Of a stretch of 64,000 nt of DNA, positions 1 through 8,686 are shown piece after piece. Below the pieces are notes generated by a model. The model was not told the origin of the DNA, did not search any database, and worked only from the letters and a program-made list of their open reading frames with translations. The stretch is from assembly GCF_000421605.1 (NCBI RefSeq), contig NZ_ATXI01000001.1, forward strand, positions 97,835 to 161,834. The letters run 5' to 3'. Within the stretch, counting starts at the first letter, position 1; each line of letters begins with the position of its first letter. The translations under genes were made by a program, and so were the position numbers. The stretch is from Thermodesulfobacterium thermophilum DSM 1276. Lineage in GTDB: Bacteria; Desulfobacterota; Thermodesulfobacteria; Thermodesulfobacteriales; Thermodesulfobacteriaceae.

Positions 1-508
1 TTCCTAACTCTGTTCCATCTATAGATAAAATCCCATCAGGAGAAACTTGCAGTCTATAATCCTCCATCGTAATAAGTCCTCCTCTTGCCATACCAGGGTC
101 AACCACCAAAGGAGTTCCGTTAACCAAGACTGGATATCCTTCTGGGGTAACCAACCTCCTCTGAGTGTCAATCGTAAAATTACCTGCCCTGGTATAGGCT
201 ATTCCATTAGGGGTTTGAACCTTAAAAAACCCCTCCCCTACGATAGAAAAGTGTAAAGGATTTTGTGTATGCTCTAAAATACCCTGTTCTTTATTCAAAT
301 AAGGTACGGTTTCTTTAAATGCCCTTCTGCCTTTAGGACCGATTTTTTTCATCAAAACCTCTTGAAAACTCAACCTGTCTTCTTTATAACCTGGGGTGTC
401 AACGTTGGCCAAATTATTGGTAGTAACCGTTAACCTTCTGTCAAGAAGTTGGGCAGCCTCTAAAGCCTCAAGCAACCCTAACTGAGGATTAATGTGTATC
501 CCTTTCAT
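1..508 (-). CDS. flgF: Flagellar basal-body rod protein FlgF (5' part, cut by window edge)
   Basis: This is the N-terminal 169 codons of a flagellar proximal-rod protein; the gene continues past base 1. The reverse-strand frame opens with ATG at 508, preceded by the ribosome site AGAGAGGTT. The product starts MKGIHINPQLGLLEALEAAQ and contains the rod/hook signature NNLANVDTPGYK (about residues 31-42), then NPLHFSIVGEGFFKVQTP and YTRAGNFTID, the FlgF/FlgG-type core. The short, atypical N-terminus and the single LANVDTPG block favour FlgF over FlgG, but FlgG or another hook-basal-body paralogue cannot be fully excluded from this fragment. It would be exported by the flagellar type III apparatus into the periplasmic rod. 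It is the only motility gene in the window; the rest of the operon should lie to the left. Confidence 0.85.
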   Translation of the reverse strand, partial: MKGIHINPQLGLLEALEAAQLLDRRLTVTTNNLANVDTPGYKEDRLSFQEVLMKKIGPKGRRAFKETVPYLNKEQGILEHTQNPLHFSIVGEGFFKVQTPNGIAYTRAGNFTIDTQRRLVTPEGYPVLVNGTPLVVDPGMARGGLITMEDYRLQVSPDGILSIDGTELG

Positions 509-543
509 ATAAACCTCTCTTATAAACTAAAAGTTTCTGAAAG

Positions 544-565
544 ATTATATACAAAAACCATGCCC
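544..565 (-). promoter_or_regulatory. Candidate promoter of flgF (sigma-54-like or TATAAT type)
   Basis: Reading leftward, the strand shows GGGCATG-GTTT-TTGTA (550-565), which resembles the sigma-54 -24/-12 pattern TGGCACG-N4-TTGCA with three mismatches, including GC to GT in the -12 element. A TATAAT hexamer lies right after it (544-549), without a good -35. Either would start transcription about 30-40 nt before the flgF ATG. Flagellar rod genes are often sigma-54 dependent, but the match is imperfect. The rest of 509-777 shows no gene that I can support. Confidence 0.3.
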
Positions 566-777
566 ATTTTTAAAGATGTAGATATTACTAATGCCACTTG
601 CGGGAAAAAAAAGAAGGTAAAACTTTTCCTACCGATTGTCAGGTCAAGGAAAATTTTTCTTTATACTACTAGAAATATTTTTCCTGAAAAAACCACGCTA
701 TTAGATATTAAACAAACTACGAAGTACCCAAAAATGTCATTTTTTTGACTTTATCAAAAAGTTGACTTTGTGTAAAA

Positions 778-3411
778 CTAAAAATTTCCGCCGATACTAA
801 AGTTGAAGTTACTTGAATCCTCTCGAGGTTTCTTATCGATATTATAACCCCATTCTAACCTTAAAGGACCAAAAGGAGAAAGCCATCTTAAGCCTATACC
901 TACACTTTTTCTAAGGTCTGAAAACTGAAATTCGGTATTTTTATCCCAGACGTTTCCCATGTCGTAAAAGACTACCCCGTTTAAATTGATATTTTTTATC
1001 AGTGGAAAGATAACCTCGAACTGGGTATAAAACTTTCTGGTACCCCCTATTTTATCTTCTGTCTCAGGATCCTTAGGAGAAATATCTCCGTATTTATATC
1101 CTCTTACCGAATTTATTCCTCCTAAGAAAAACCTTTCATAAACTGGGATTTTTCTGGCTCCACCTTCGGTTAGATATCCGTACCCTAGGACCCCATGGAA
1201 AGTAAGCTTATGAAAGGTATGATAGACCTGGTGTTCCCCTTCTATCTTTATGTAATTACTGTCTCCTCCTAACCATTTTTCAGCTATCTCAAAATCTAAG
1301 GCATGATACCAACCCTTGGTAGGCATAAAAAACCTGTTCCTTGAGTCATAGTTTAACCCAAACTGAAAGGCACTGGTAAGTTTGATATCCTTAGATTCTA
1401 AAATGATTTTGGCTACGTTATCTGAAAGGTCTTCAAGGGTGGTATAGTCTAATCTATAGCCTGCATACACAGAAAGTTTGGAGGTAAGGTTATATCCTAT
1501 TTTTAAGGAAGCACCTTTACTATCTTTGGTAAAATCGTCATATTCTATATCAAAGTTATAAAGAGACCAGCCGAAAGAATACTTGGTATCTCTAAAATAT
1601 GGGTCGTAAAAATTTATAGAGTAACGGCTGGTTTTAGTACCCAGTCTTGCTGCCAAGTTTAACCTCTGGCCTTTACCTAAAAAGTTTCTTTCTGTTATGT
1701 CTAACATTAATATAAACTTATCATAGGAACTATAACCACCACCGATACCAAACGAACCAGTAAGCATTTCTTTAACCTTTACCTTAAGGTTAACTTCATC
1801 TTCTTTGGCAGCTTTTTCTTTTTCTATCTTTACATCTTCAAAAAATCCCAACCTTCTTATCCTTACCTCACTTTCTTCTATTCTCTTCTCACTATAAGGC
1901 CAACCTTCGGCTATGTTAATTTGTCTTCTAATCACCTTATCCCTGGTTTTGGTGTTTCCTTCTACCTCAATACGGTTGACATAAACCACAGGTCCCTTAT
2001 CCACCTTAAAGGTTAGGTTAATAACCTTTGCTTTGGGGTCTTTACTAAAATCGGTGGTCACCTTAGCATAGGCATAACCATAGTCTGCAAAAAGATGGGT
2101 AAGGGTGGTCTCATCTACTTTTAAAGACTCTAAACTAAAAACCTTCCCAGGTAAGGTCTTTAATTTTTTGTAAATCTTATCCTCTGGAAAAAGATCCTGT
2201 TGTATCTCCACCTTTCCAACTTTATATTGATCTCCTTCTTCTATAGGGATTTTTATTATTACCCCATCCTCTTCTTCTTTAACCAAAGGTTCTCCTACCT
2301 TAACATCGATAAAACCACGATTTTTATAAAAACTTTCTATTTTTCCTAAATCTCTATAAAGAAAGGCAAGATTATAAACCCCAGGTTCAGCCACTGGTTC
2401 TGGAGTAGTCAGAGTTCTCAGATATTGAGTAACTTTTTTAACCGGGGAAAATATAGATTTTTCTGAAACAGAAAGTAAACCTCTCAACTCTTTTTCTGAA
2501 ATAGCTTTATTTCCTATAAATTCTATTTTTTTTATATATTTTTTCTTTCCTTCTTTTATCTCTACTATCAACTTCACCTGAGCTTGGGAAACCTTTTCTA
2601 AGTCTATTTTCACATCAGTCCCGCTGTAACCTAACTGTTCGTAGTAGGCTTTTACCGTCTCAAGAATCCTGTCAAGCTCCTTAGACGTAATAACCGTACC
2701 TTCCTTAAGATTGATGATTTTCAACAGATCTTCACTCTTTACCTGTTTATTACCTTTAAAAACTACCTCCTTGATAGAAGGATTCTCTTTAAATTCAAAA
2801 ACTACTATCGCCCCTTTGGCTCCTTTTTCTAACTTAACCTCGATGTTTTCAAAGTATCCCATCTTATAGAGATTTCTCAAATCTGTGTTTAATTTTTTAT
2901 AGTCAAGAATGTCGCCAGGTTTGGTAGTAAGGTTTGGATAAATCAGGTCTTCTTTAATCCTCATATTACCTACTAATCTTATTTCTTCTACTATTTCTTT
3001 TTTCTCAAAGATACTTTTTAAATATGGTACCGTATTAGAAACCAAGGTATCTATGTTTCCTGTTTCTCCTACCACGTTAAAATACTGAGTGCTTGGTCCA
3101 GGTAAAAGAAGTTTCCATTCAAGGCTCACACTATTCCCTATAACCACACCCTTGATCTCAGCTATACCTTCATAAATCCCTGTTTTCAGGAAGGCCTTAG
3201 CTTCTTCGGTAGAATAGACCTTTTTTTCTAAGAGAAACCCTTCTTTTTTAAGTGTTTCTTGAAGTTTTTGAAGGTAAGCTTCTAAAATTTGACTACCGGT
3301 AGGGTCACCTATAGTTTTGGCAGAATAGATAAGAAGATTTGTTTGAGCTGAAAAAAGGGAAGGTAACCATCCCAGCCATAGAAAAATAAAGAGTAAAAAT
3401 AATTTTTTCAA
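778..3411 (-). CDS. bamA: Outer membrane protein assembly factor BamA
   Basis: This is the Omp85-family pore that folds beta-barrel proteins into the outer membrane. The 877-residue product has a signal peptide (residues 1-21, ending LPSLFSA), an extra N-terminal domain (about 22-135), five POTRA repeats (about 140-550; the first begins EIRLVGNMRIKEDL) and a C-terminal 16-strand-type barrel (about 555-877). The barrel includes the conserved VRGY motif (SVRGYKYG) and ends in Phe (FSIGGNF), the usual beta-signal. The start is TTG at 3411; AGGGG at about 8 nt upstream overlaps the lolD stop, and the signal peptide begins right there. It is the last gene of lysS-lolC-lolD-bamA. It is longer than the proteobacterial BamA (about 800 aa) because of the extra N-terminal domain. 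Confidence 0.95.
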   Translation of the reverse strand: MKKLFLLFIFLWLGWLPSLFSAQTNLLIYSAKTIGDPTGSQILEAYLQKLQETLKKEGFLLEKKVYSTEEAKAFLKTGIYEGIAEIKGVVIGNSVSLEWKLLLPGPSTQYFNVVGETGNIDTLVSNTVPYLKSIFEKKEIVEEIRLVGNMRIKEDLIYPNLTTKPGDILDYKKLNTDLRNLYKMGYFENIEVKLEKGAKGAIVVFEFKENPSIKEVVFKGNKQVKSEDLLKIINLKEGTVITSKELDRILETVKAYYEQLGYSGTDVKIDLEKVSQAQVKLIVEIKEGKKKYIKKIEFIGNKAISEKELRGLLSVSEKSIFSPVKKVTQYLRTLTTPEPVAEPGVYNLAFLYRDLGKIESFYKNRGFIDVKVGEPLVKEEEDGVIIKIPIEEGDQYKVGKVEIQQDLFPEDKIYKKLKTLPGKVFSLESLKVDETTLTHLFADYGYAYAKVTTDFSKDPKAKVINLTFKVDKGPVVYVNRIEVEGNTKTRDKVIRRQINIAEGWPYSEKRIEESEVRIRRLGFFEDVKIEKEKAAKEDEVNLKVKVKEMLTGSFGIGGGYSSYDKFILMLDITERNFLGKGQRLNLAARLGTKTSRYSINFYDPYFRDTKYSFGWSLYNFDIEYDDFTKDSKGASLKIGYNLTSKLSVYAGYRLDYTTLEDLSDNVAKIILESKDIKLTSAFQFGLNYDSRNRFFMPTKGWYHALDFEIAEKWLGGDSNYIKIEGEHQVYHTFHKLTFHGVLGYGYLTEGGARKIPVYERFFLGGINSVRGYKYGDISPKDPETEDKIGGTRKFYTQFEVIFPLIKNINLNGVVFYDMGNVWDKNTEFQFSDLRKSVGIGLRWLSPFGPLRLEWGYNIDKKPREDSSNFNFSIGGNF

Positions 3412-3421
3412 GGTTTAACCC

Positions 3422-4120
3422 CTATTCGAGGGTCTCTTTTTCCCATTTTACCAGAAAACCGTTTTTTAGCAAAAAAATTTTTTTCATTCTTTTAGCTAAA
3501 TCCCAGTTATGGGTTACCATCACCACTGCGGTGTTAAAATCTTGGTTAAGGGTTAAAAAAGCGTTGATTACCTCTTCTGTACTTGCTGGGTCAAGGTTAC
3601 CGGTAGGTTCATCTGCCAGCACCAAAACCGGATTTAAAAAAAGCGCCCTGGCAATGGCTGCCCGTTGTCTTTCTCCTCCAGATAGAGAAGAAGGTTTATG
3701 GTCTTTTCTATGAAAAATCCCAAGTTTTTTCAAGAGAACCTCCGCCCTTTGCATGCATTCCTCTATGGTCAGATTGGCAATCAACCCTGGAAGGATAACG
3801 TTTTCCACAACCGTAAACTCTGGTAAAAGATGGTGTAGCTGAAAAACAAAGCCTATCCTCTTTCGTGTTTCAAGGATATGCTCCTCTTGTTTATAATCTA
3901 TCTTTTTACCCAGAAAATATACCTCTCCGTCTGTAGGCTGATCAAGGGTACCCATAAGGTTTAACAAAGTGGTTTTCCCAACCCCAGAAGGTCCTACTAT
4001 GGCTATAAGGTCTCCTGGATATACCTCTAAGTCGATTTTTTTTAATACCTCGATCTTTTCGTTTGCATGCTGGTATTTTTTTGATATAGATTTCAGGACT
4101 AAGACAGGAAGGTTATCCAT
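3422..4120 (-). CDS. lolD: Lipoprotein-releasing ABC transporter ATPase LolD
   Basis: This is the cytoplasmic ATPase of the Lol lipoprotein-release transporter (MacB/FtsE-like clade). The 232-residue protein has Walker A GPSGVGKTT (about residues 43-51), Q-loop FVFQLHHLLPEFT, signature LSGGERQRAAIARAL, Walker B VLVLADEPT and the switch His in MVTHN. The Q-loop region HHLLPEFT is typical of LolD. Its ATG overlaps the 3' end of lolC by 8 nt, so the two subunits are translationally coupled. The bamA gene follows 10 nt later, placing lipoprotein release and barrel assembly in one transcript. Confidence 0.93.
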   Translation of the reverse strand: MDNLPVLVLKSISKKYQHANEKIEVLKKIDLEVYPGDLIAIVGPSGVGKTTLLNLMGTLDQPTDGEVYFLGKKIDYKQEEHILETRKRIGFVFQLHHLLPEFTVVENVILPGLIANLTIEECMQRAEVLLKKLGIFHRKDHKPSSLSGGERQRAAIARALFLNPVLVLADEPTGNLDPASTEEVINAFLTLNQDFNTAVVMVTHNWDLAKRMKKIFLLKNGFLVKWEKETLE

Positions 4121-5345
4121 GGCGTAAAACCTCTGCAGGCATAACCTCAGAAGCCTTCTTAGCCGGATAAAGGCAGGCTAACAGACTTATCAAAAGAGAA
4201 ACCAGAACGATAACCAAAAGGTCGAAAAATTTTAAAGAAACCGGCATGTATTCTACAGGATAAACATCACTTGGAAGCTTTACCACCGGATATTTAGAAA
4301 GAACCAAACAAAGACTTCCTCCTAACACCAAACCTAACAATACCCCTATAAATGCAAACAGAAAACCACTATAAAAAAACAGGATCATTACATCCTTAGA
4401 AGAGGCTCCAAGAGCTCTTAAAATAGCTATATCCATTTTTTTCTCAGAAACAAGCATGATCATGGCGGCGATTATCGTAAAAAGAGAAACGGCAATCATA
4501 AGACTTAGCACTACAAAGAGACCTAACTTTTCCATCTTAAGGGCAGCAAAAAGGTTTCTATTCCATTCTTGCCAGTCAAGGATTTGAACTCCAAAACCTA
4601 AGGAGGAAAGCAACCTATCTTTGTAAATCCCTGATTTAAATGGGTCTTTTAGCTTAATCTCTAAAGACCTGTTGGTAGGGGTAAGATAAGAAAAAAACGT
4701 TTCAGAAGGGGCAAAAACAAGGTTTAAATCAAAATCATAAACCCCTGTTTCAAACCAACCTACTACTTTTAGGTCTAATATTTTTGGCATAAAACCGAAG
4801 GGGGTAAACATACCCTGAGCACTCATAAAATTTAAAACTTCTCCTACCCCAAGCCCTAATCGGTCTCTTAATTTTTTCCCTACCACTACCGGAATTATCT
4901 TCTGTTCTTTTACACTGATTAAAGAATCCTTCTCTACATAAAATACCTTAAAACCTTTTTCTTTGGCCAACATATCTAAGTTAGAAGCTTTAAGCACTAT
5001 ACCTATAGGATGGGAACGAGCGATGATTAATCCCTGAATAGAAGATGTCTCCTGAAGGCTTAACAATTGGTCTTTAGGAATCTCTTTTTCTACTAAAGTC
5101 TTTATCTTAGGGGTTAACCCTTCTTCCCAGAAGGTGATCGTGATGTGGGGGTTTAAACTTAAAATCTTTTCTGCTACTGCTTCTTTAAAACCGGTTATCA
5201 CGGCATTTACTACAGTCAAGGCTCCTACACTGAGAGCTACTCCTAAAACAGCAATAACCGCTATTATCCCTGTAAAACGCTCTCTTTTCCGTGAAAAAAC
5301 ATATTTTAAAGCTAACCAGAGCCTCCAGTTGTTAGAAAACCTCAT
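4113..5345 (-). CDS. lolC: Lipoprotein-releasing ABC transporter permease LolC/LolE
   Basis: This is the inner-membrane subunit that extracts lipoproteins for transfer to the periplasmic carrier. The 410-residue protein has an N-terminal membrane segment (about residues 22-50, VLGVALSVGALTVVNAVITG), a large periplasmic MacB-PCD-like domain, and three C-terminal membrane segments in the FtsX-like domain (VVLSLMIAVSLFTIIAAMIM onward, ending YPAKKASEVMPAEVLRHG). The YPA.KA...PAE.LR ending is a family hallmark. Only one LolC/E-type gene is present here, consistent with a homodimeric LolCD/LolF-type transporter rather than separate LolC and LolE. It begins 13 nt after lysS. Confidence 0.92.
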   Translation of the reverse strand: MRFSNNWRLWLALKYVFSRKRERFTGIIAVIAVLGVALSVGALTVVNAVITGFKEAVAEKILSLNPHITITFWEEGLTPKIKTLVEKEIPKDQLLSLQETSSIQGLIIARSHPIGIVLKASNLDMLAKEKGFKVFYVEKDSLISVKEQKIIPVVVGKKLRDRLGLGVGEVLNFMSAQGMFTPFGFMPKILDLKVVGWFETGVYDFDLNLVFAPSETFFSYLTPTNRSLEIKLKDPFKSGIYKDRLLSSLGFGVQILDWQEWNRNLFAALKMEKLGLFVVLSLMIAVSLFTIIAAMIMLVSEKKMDIAILRALGASSKDVMILFFYSGFLFAFIGVLLGLVLGGSLCLVLSKYPVVKLPSDVYPVEYMPVSLKFFDLLVIVLVSLLISLLACLYPAKKASEVMPAEVLRHG

Positions 5346-5358
5346 TCAAAATATCCTT

Positions 5359-6852
5359 TTAAAGATCCTCTTTTCTCCTCAAGTGGGGGAAAAGAATGAC
5401 CTCTCTTATCGAGGGACTGTCGGTAAAAAGCATAATCACTCTATCTATACCAATACCTTCTCCTGCACAAGGAGGCATACCATATTCAAGGGCTCGGATA
5501 AAATCTTCGTCAATCTCAGGGGGTATTTCTTCGTCTATTTCTCTTAGTTTAATTTGTTCTTCAAACCTTTGCCTCTGGTCCCTTGGGTCGTTTAACTCTG
5601 AAAAGGCGTTAGCTACTTCTTTTCCTGCAATATACAGCTCAAACCTCTCTGCAAAATCAGGGTCTTCATCACTTCTTCTGGCTAAGGGAGAAACCTCCAC
5701 AGGAAATTTTACCACAAAGGTAGGTTGTATAAGTTTTGGTTCTACTAATTCTTCAAAAAGCTTAGTCCACCATTTACCTATACGTGGATCTTTTAGGTTT
5801 AGCTCAATTCTTTTTTCTTTAGCAAACTTAATAAGTTTTTCCTTTTCAAAGAGTACCTCTTTAGGAATACCTCCTAACTCTATAAGAGAGTCTAAAAACT
5901 CAACCCGTTTCCAAGGAGGAGTAAAGTCTATCTCTTGACCTTGGTAAGTAATCTTAGAGCTACCTGTTATTTCCAAAGCAAGCCCATAAAACAACTCCTC
6001 GGTTCTTTTCATAAGATCTTCATAGGTAGCATAAGCCTCGTAAAACTCTAACATAGTAAACTCTGGATTATGTCTACTTGAAACCCCTTCATTTCTAAAA
6101 TTTCTGTTAAGTTCAAACACCTTATTAAAACCACCTACGATAAGTCTCTTTAGATAAAGCTCAGGCGCTATCCTAAGATATAAATTCATGTCTAAAGCGT
6201 TGTGATAGGTAATAAAAGGTTTAGCAGCTGCACCCCCTGCTATAGGATGCATCATCGGGGTTTCTACTTCTAAAAATCCCTGAGAAATAAAATAATCTCT
6301 TATATACTGGATAATCTGGGTGCGTAGTCTAAAAAGCTCTCTTACCTTAGGATTCATGATAAGGTCTACATAGCGCATCCGATACCTTAACTCAGTATCT
6401 TTAAGCCCGTGATATTTTTCAGGTAAAGGCCGGAGAGCCTTGGTTAAGAGTTTAAAACTCTTCACCAAGATGGTAATCTCACCGGTCTTGGTTTTGATAA
6501 GCCTTCCTTTAACCCCTATGATATCCCCTATGTCTATAAATTTCTTAAAAAAATCAAAATCTTCTTGAGCCAACTCATTTTTAGCCACTAAAATTTGAAT
6601 TTTGTCTGTATCGTCTTGGAGATGGGCAAAAATAAGTTTACCCATCTCCCTTTTTGCCATAATCCTCCCTGCTACCACAAATTCTTGGGTCTTTTTTTCT
6701 ATCTCCTCAGGGCTTAACTCTTGGTATTTTTCTTTTATATATTTTGCTTTATCCTTAGGACGAAAATCGTTGGGATAGGTCTTAATTCCCATAGACTCAA
6801 GTTTGGCAAGTTTTTCAAAACGCACTTTAATAACCTGACTTTCCTCTAACAT
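5359..6852 (-). CDS. lysS: Lysyl-tRNA synthetase, class II
   Basis: It charges tRNA-Lys in the cytoplasm. The 497-residue length is normal for bacterial LysRS. An N-terminal OB-fold anticodon domain (about residues 60-150, with VAGRIMAKREMGKLIFAHLQD) is followed by the class II catalytic core. Motif 2 (FRNEGVSSRHNPEFTMLEFY), the class-typical EVANAFSELNDP stretch and motif 3 (GIGIDRVIMLFTDSPSIREV) are all intact. The start ATG at 6852 is preceded by GGAGGGA. It leads the operon lysS-lolC-lolD-bamA, an arrangement (lysS next to lol genes) seen in other delta-type sulfate reducers. Confidence 0.97.
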   Translation of the reverse strand: MLEESQVIKVRFEKLAKLESMGIKTYPNDFRPKDKAKYIKEKYQELSPEEIEKKTQEFVVAGRIMAKREMGKLIFAHLQDDTDKIQILVAKNELAQEDFDFFKKFIDIGDIIGVKGRLIKTKTGEITILVKSFKLLTKALRPLPEKYHGLKDTELRYRMRYVDLIMNPKVRELFRLRTQIIQYIRDYFISQGFLEVETPMMHPIAGGAAAKPFITYHNALDMNLYLRIAPELYLKRLIVGGFNKVFELNRNFRNEGVSSRHNPEFTMLEFYEAYATYEDLMKRTEELFYGLALEITGSSKITYQGQEIDFTPPWKRVEFLDSLIELGGIPKEVLFEKEKLIKFAKEKRIELNLKDPRIGKWWTKLFEELVEPKLIQPTFVVKFPVEVSPLARRSDEDPDFAERFELYIAGKEVANAFSELNDPRDQRQRFEEQIKLREIDEEIPPEIDEDFIRALEYGMPPCAGEGIGIDRVIMLFTDSPSIREVILFPHLRRKEDL

Positions 6853-6885
6853 CTATTATCCCTCCAAATTTTTTACTCCAGCCCT

Positions 6886-6913
6886 ATTTTATTACGAATT
6901 TTACTTTTTCCAA
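6886..6913 (-). promoter_or_regulatory. Predicted sigma-70-type promoter of lysS operon
   Basis: On the minus strand, TTGGAA (6908-6913), a 16-bp spacer and TAAAAT (6886-6891) lie about 34 nt upstream of the lysS ATG, leaving room for a short leader with the GGAGGGA ribosome site. No lysine riboswitch or T-box-like structure was recognised in the leader. Confidence 0.5.
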
Positions 6914-6992
6914 CCTACTTTAAAGTCTGGAGGTAAAAAACAGTAAAAGACAACCTTTCAAATTCGAAACCATACAAACCCCTTTGTATTGC

Positions 6993-7021
6993 TTGACTTT
7001 TTAAAGATTAAGTCTTAACAT
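6993..7021 (+). promoter_or_regulatory. Predicted sigma-70-type promoter of the bifunctional nuclease operon
   Basis: TTGACT (6993-6998), a 17-bp spacer and TAACAT (7016-7021) precede the gene starting at 7059. The ribosome site AAGGGGGG is at 7041-7048. Confidence 0.5.
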
Positions 7022-7058
7022 ATTAAAAATAAAGAGGGTATAAGGGGGGTTTGATTTT

Positions 7059-7574
7059 ATGAAAATAAAAATGGTGTTGCATGGAATAGCCATGGATCCT
7101 ATGTCTAACAGTCCTGTGATGTTATTAAAAGAGGCAGAAGGAGAAAGGATCCTTCCTATTTGGATAGGGGTTTTAGAAGCTACTTCCATCGCAGCTAAGT
7201 TAGAAAACATACAATTTCCAAGACCGTTAACCCATGACCTGATCAAAAATATATTCGAAAATCTGGGAATTACCATTCCCAAGGTTGAAATCGTAGACCT
7301 TAAGGACAACACTTATTACGCTCTTATTACTGTAGTTACCGGAGATAAGGTTTTAGAAATAGATTCCCGTCCCAGCGATGCCATAGCCTTAGCTTTAAGA
7401 CTTAACGCTGAAATCTTTGTAGATGAGGAGGTGTTTAAAAAGAGTCAGATTTATTCTGAAACTCCAGGAGGTGAAAAACAAGGAGAAATGGTAATCACCA
7501 CCAAAGAGGAAAAAGAAAAACTAAAAGATTTTCTGGAAAAGCTGGATCCTAAACTTTTCAAATACAAAATGTAA
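7059..7574 (+). CDS. Bifunctional nuclease family protein (DUF151/BFN)
   Basis: The 171-residue product has the DUF151 domain (residues 1-130) with the family-typical core: VVLLKE-like SPVMLLKEAEGERILPIWIG, the RPLTHDL motif and the strongly conserved SRPSDAIALALR (about residues 107-118). The family is named after plant/Thermotoga members with DNase/RNase activity in vitro; its cellular role in bacteria is not settled. A C-terminal tail of about 40 charged residues (KEEKEKLKDFLEKLDP) resembles a UVR-like helix. It heads a plus-strand operon with the PHP protein 11 nt downstream. Confidence 0.88.
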   Translation: MKIKMVLHGIAMDPMSNSPVMLLKEAEGERILPIWIGVLEATSIAAKLENIQFPRPLTHDLIKNIFENLGITIPKVEIVDLKDNTYYALITVVTGDKVLEIDSRPSDAIALALRLNAEIFVDEEVFKKSQIYSETPGGEKQGEMVITTKEEKEKLKDFLEKLDPKLFKYKM

Positions 7575-7585
7575 GGAATTGAAAG

Positions 7586-8233
7586 TTGTTTGATTTGCAC
7601 TGCCATTCAGTCTTTAGCGATGGAGAACTTATTCCAGCAGAGTTATGGAGAAGGGTTCAAGCTTTAGGCTATCAAGCCATAGCCATTACCGACCACGTAG
7701 ACCACTCAAACTTTGAACATATTCTTCAAAGTCTTTTAAAGTTTAAAAAATCTGTTCAAGGATTAATCCCAAAATTTATTGTAGGTGTAGAAATAACCCA
7801 TGTACCTCCGGATCTTATTCCTCCTCTTATCAAAGAATGTCGAAAAGCTGGGGCAGAGATAGTGGTAGTCCATGGAGAAACTATCGTAGAGCCTGTGACT
7901 GAAGGGACCAATCTTGCCGCTATCATGGGAGAAGCCGACATCCTTGCTCATCCAGGGCTTATTAAGCCTGAAGAAGTAAAACTTGCAGCTCAAAAGGGAA
8001 TCTTTTTAGAAATATCTGGCAGAAAAGGACACTGTCTTACCAACGGACATGTAGTCAGCTTGGCAAAAACTTACGGAGCTAATCTGGTAATAAACTCAGA
8101 CGGACATAGTCCCTCAGATTTTATGTCCAAAGAATTAGCTCTTAAAGTAGGGATAGGAGCTGGACTTTCAGCAGAAGAAGTTCAAAAAGTATGGGAAATC
8201 GCTCAGAAAAGGTTTTTAAAAACTTCTTCATAG
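7586..8233 (+). CDS. PHP-domain phosphoesterase (histidinol-phosphatase-like)
   Basis: This is a 215-residue PHP-superfamily metal hydrolase. The metal-ligand motifs are visible: DLHCHSVFSDGE at the N-terminus, AITDHVDH (about 37-44), the VVVHGE His (about 92-97), ADILAHPG (about 112-119) and SDGHSP near residue 172. These fit a trinuclear-metal phosphatase of the YcdX/histidinol-phosphatase type; the substrate is unknown. The start is TTG at 7586 (the DLHCHS motif must be close to the N-terminus, and no ATG is available), with AAGGAA about 8 nt upstream. It sits between the nuclease-family gene and the small gene at 8191, which overlaps its 3' end by 43 nt. Confidence 0.85.
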   Translation: MFDLHCHSVFSDGELIPAELWRRVQALGYQAIAITDHVDHSNFEHILQSLLKFKKSVQGLIPKFIVGVEITHVPPDLIPPLIKECRKAGAEIVVVHGETIVEPVTEGTNLAAIMGEADILAHPGLIKPEEVKLAAQKGIFLEISGRKGHCLTNGHVVSLAKTYGANLVINSDGHSPSDFMSKELALKVGIGAGLSAEEVQKVWEIAQKRFLKTSS

Positions 8234-8655
8234 AAAAGCAACTTTCTTTTATCTTTAGCACCTTGGGGTATCCTGAAACTTTGTTTAAATTTAATACCAA
8301 ACTTTTCATATCTCTCGAAGACTTTTCCTATGAGTTAACCCTACCTCTTCTCATCCAAGAAAAAGATCACACCTATTTTTGGGTAGACTACAAACCTCAA
8401 AACTTTTTATCTTGTTTTGAACGAGGTTTTATAAGCTTAGCAAGACTTGTTAGTAATCCTTTACCTTTCTTTGGAGTTATAACCAACCTTACAGAGTTTA
8501 TATTAATAGACTTCTATCAAGGAAAAACCTCTAAAGGAAATAAAAAAATAATCCCCCCGTATGGTAAAATAAAGACCTATACTCCAGGTCTACCCAAACC
8601 TTTTAACCCTGAAATTGAAACCAAAATTTTAAGGCTTTTCCTAAAAGGGGGATGA
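8191..8655 (+). CDS. Small protein resembling the HsdR N-terminal (type I restriction R subunit N) domain
   Basis: This 154-residue soluble protein has no signal or membrane segment. The layout EKQLSFIFSTLGYPETLFKF...YFWVDYKPQNFLSCFERGFISLARLV...FFGVITNLTEFILID resembles the stand-alone HSDR_N_2-type domain (PD-(D/E)xK fold: a D...K pair in VDYKP, then the conserved helix and the final hydrophobic strand). The assignment is by pattern only. No restriction or methylation gene is nearby, so a restriction role is not implied. Its ATG at 8191 lies inside the PHP gene (43-nt overlap), suggesting coupled translation; no later in-frame ATG is available. Confidence 0.6.
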   Translation: MGNRSEKVFKNFFIEKQLSFIFSTLGYPETLFKFNTKLFISLEDFSYELTLPLLIQEKDHTYFWVDYKPQNFLSCFERGFISLARLVSNPLPFFGVITNLTEFILIDFYQGKTSKGNKKIIPPYGKIKTYTPGLPKPFNPEIETKILRLFLKGG

Positions 8656-8686
8656 AAAAACTTAGCAAACAGGCTGTAAGCCGGGC

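Noticed and set aside
494..748. An 84-codon plus-strand frame in the flgF-bamA gap
   Set aside because: It overlaps the start of flgF on the other strand, has no ribosome site and its composition is random-like; the region is better explained as promoter DNA.
5396..5938. A 180-codon open frame on the plus strand opposite lysS
   Set aside because: It mirrors the conserved lysS catalytic domain, is Ser-rich with no motif, and has no ribosome site; it is a shadow frame.
6841..7058. Lysine riboswitch or T-box upstream of lysS
   Set aside because: The leader is only about 30 nt and shows no conserved riboswitch core.
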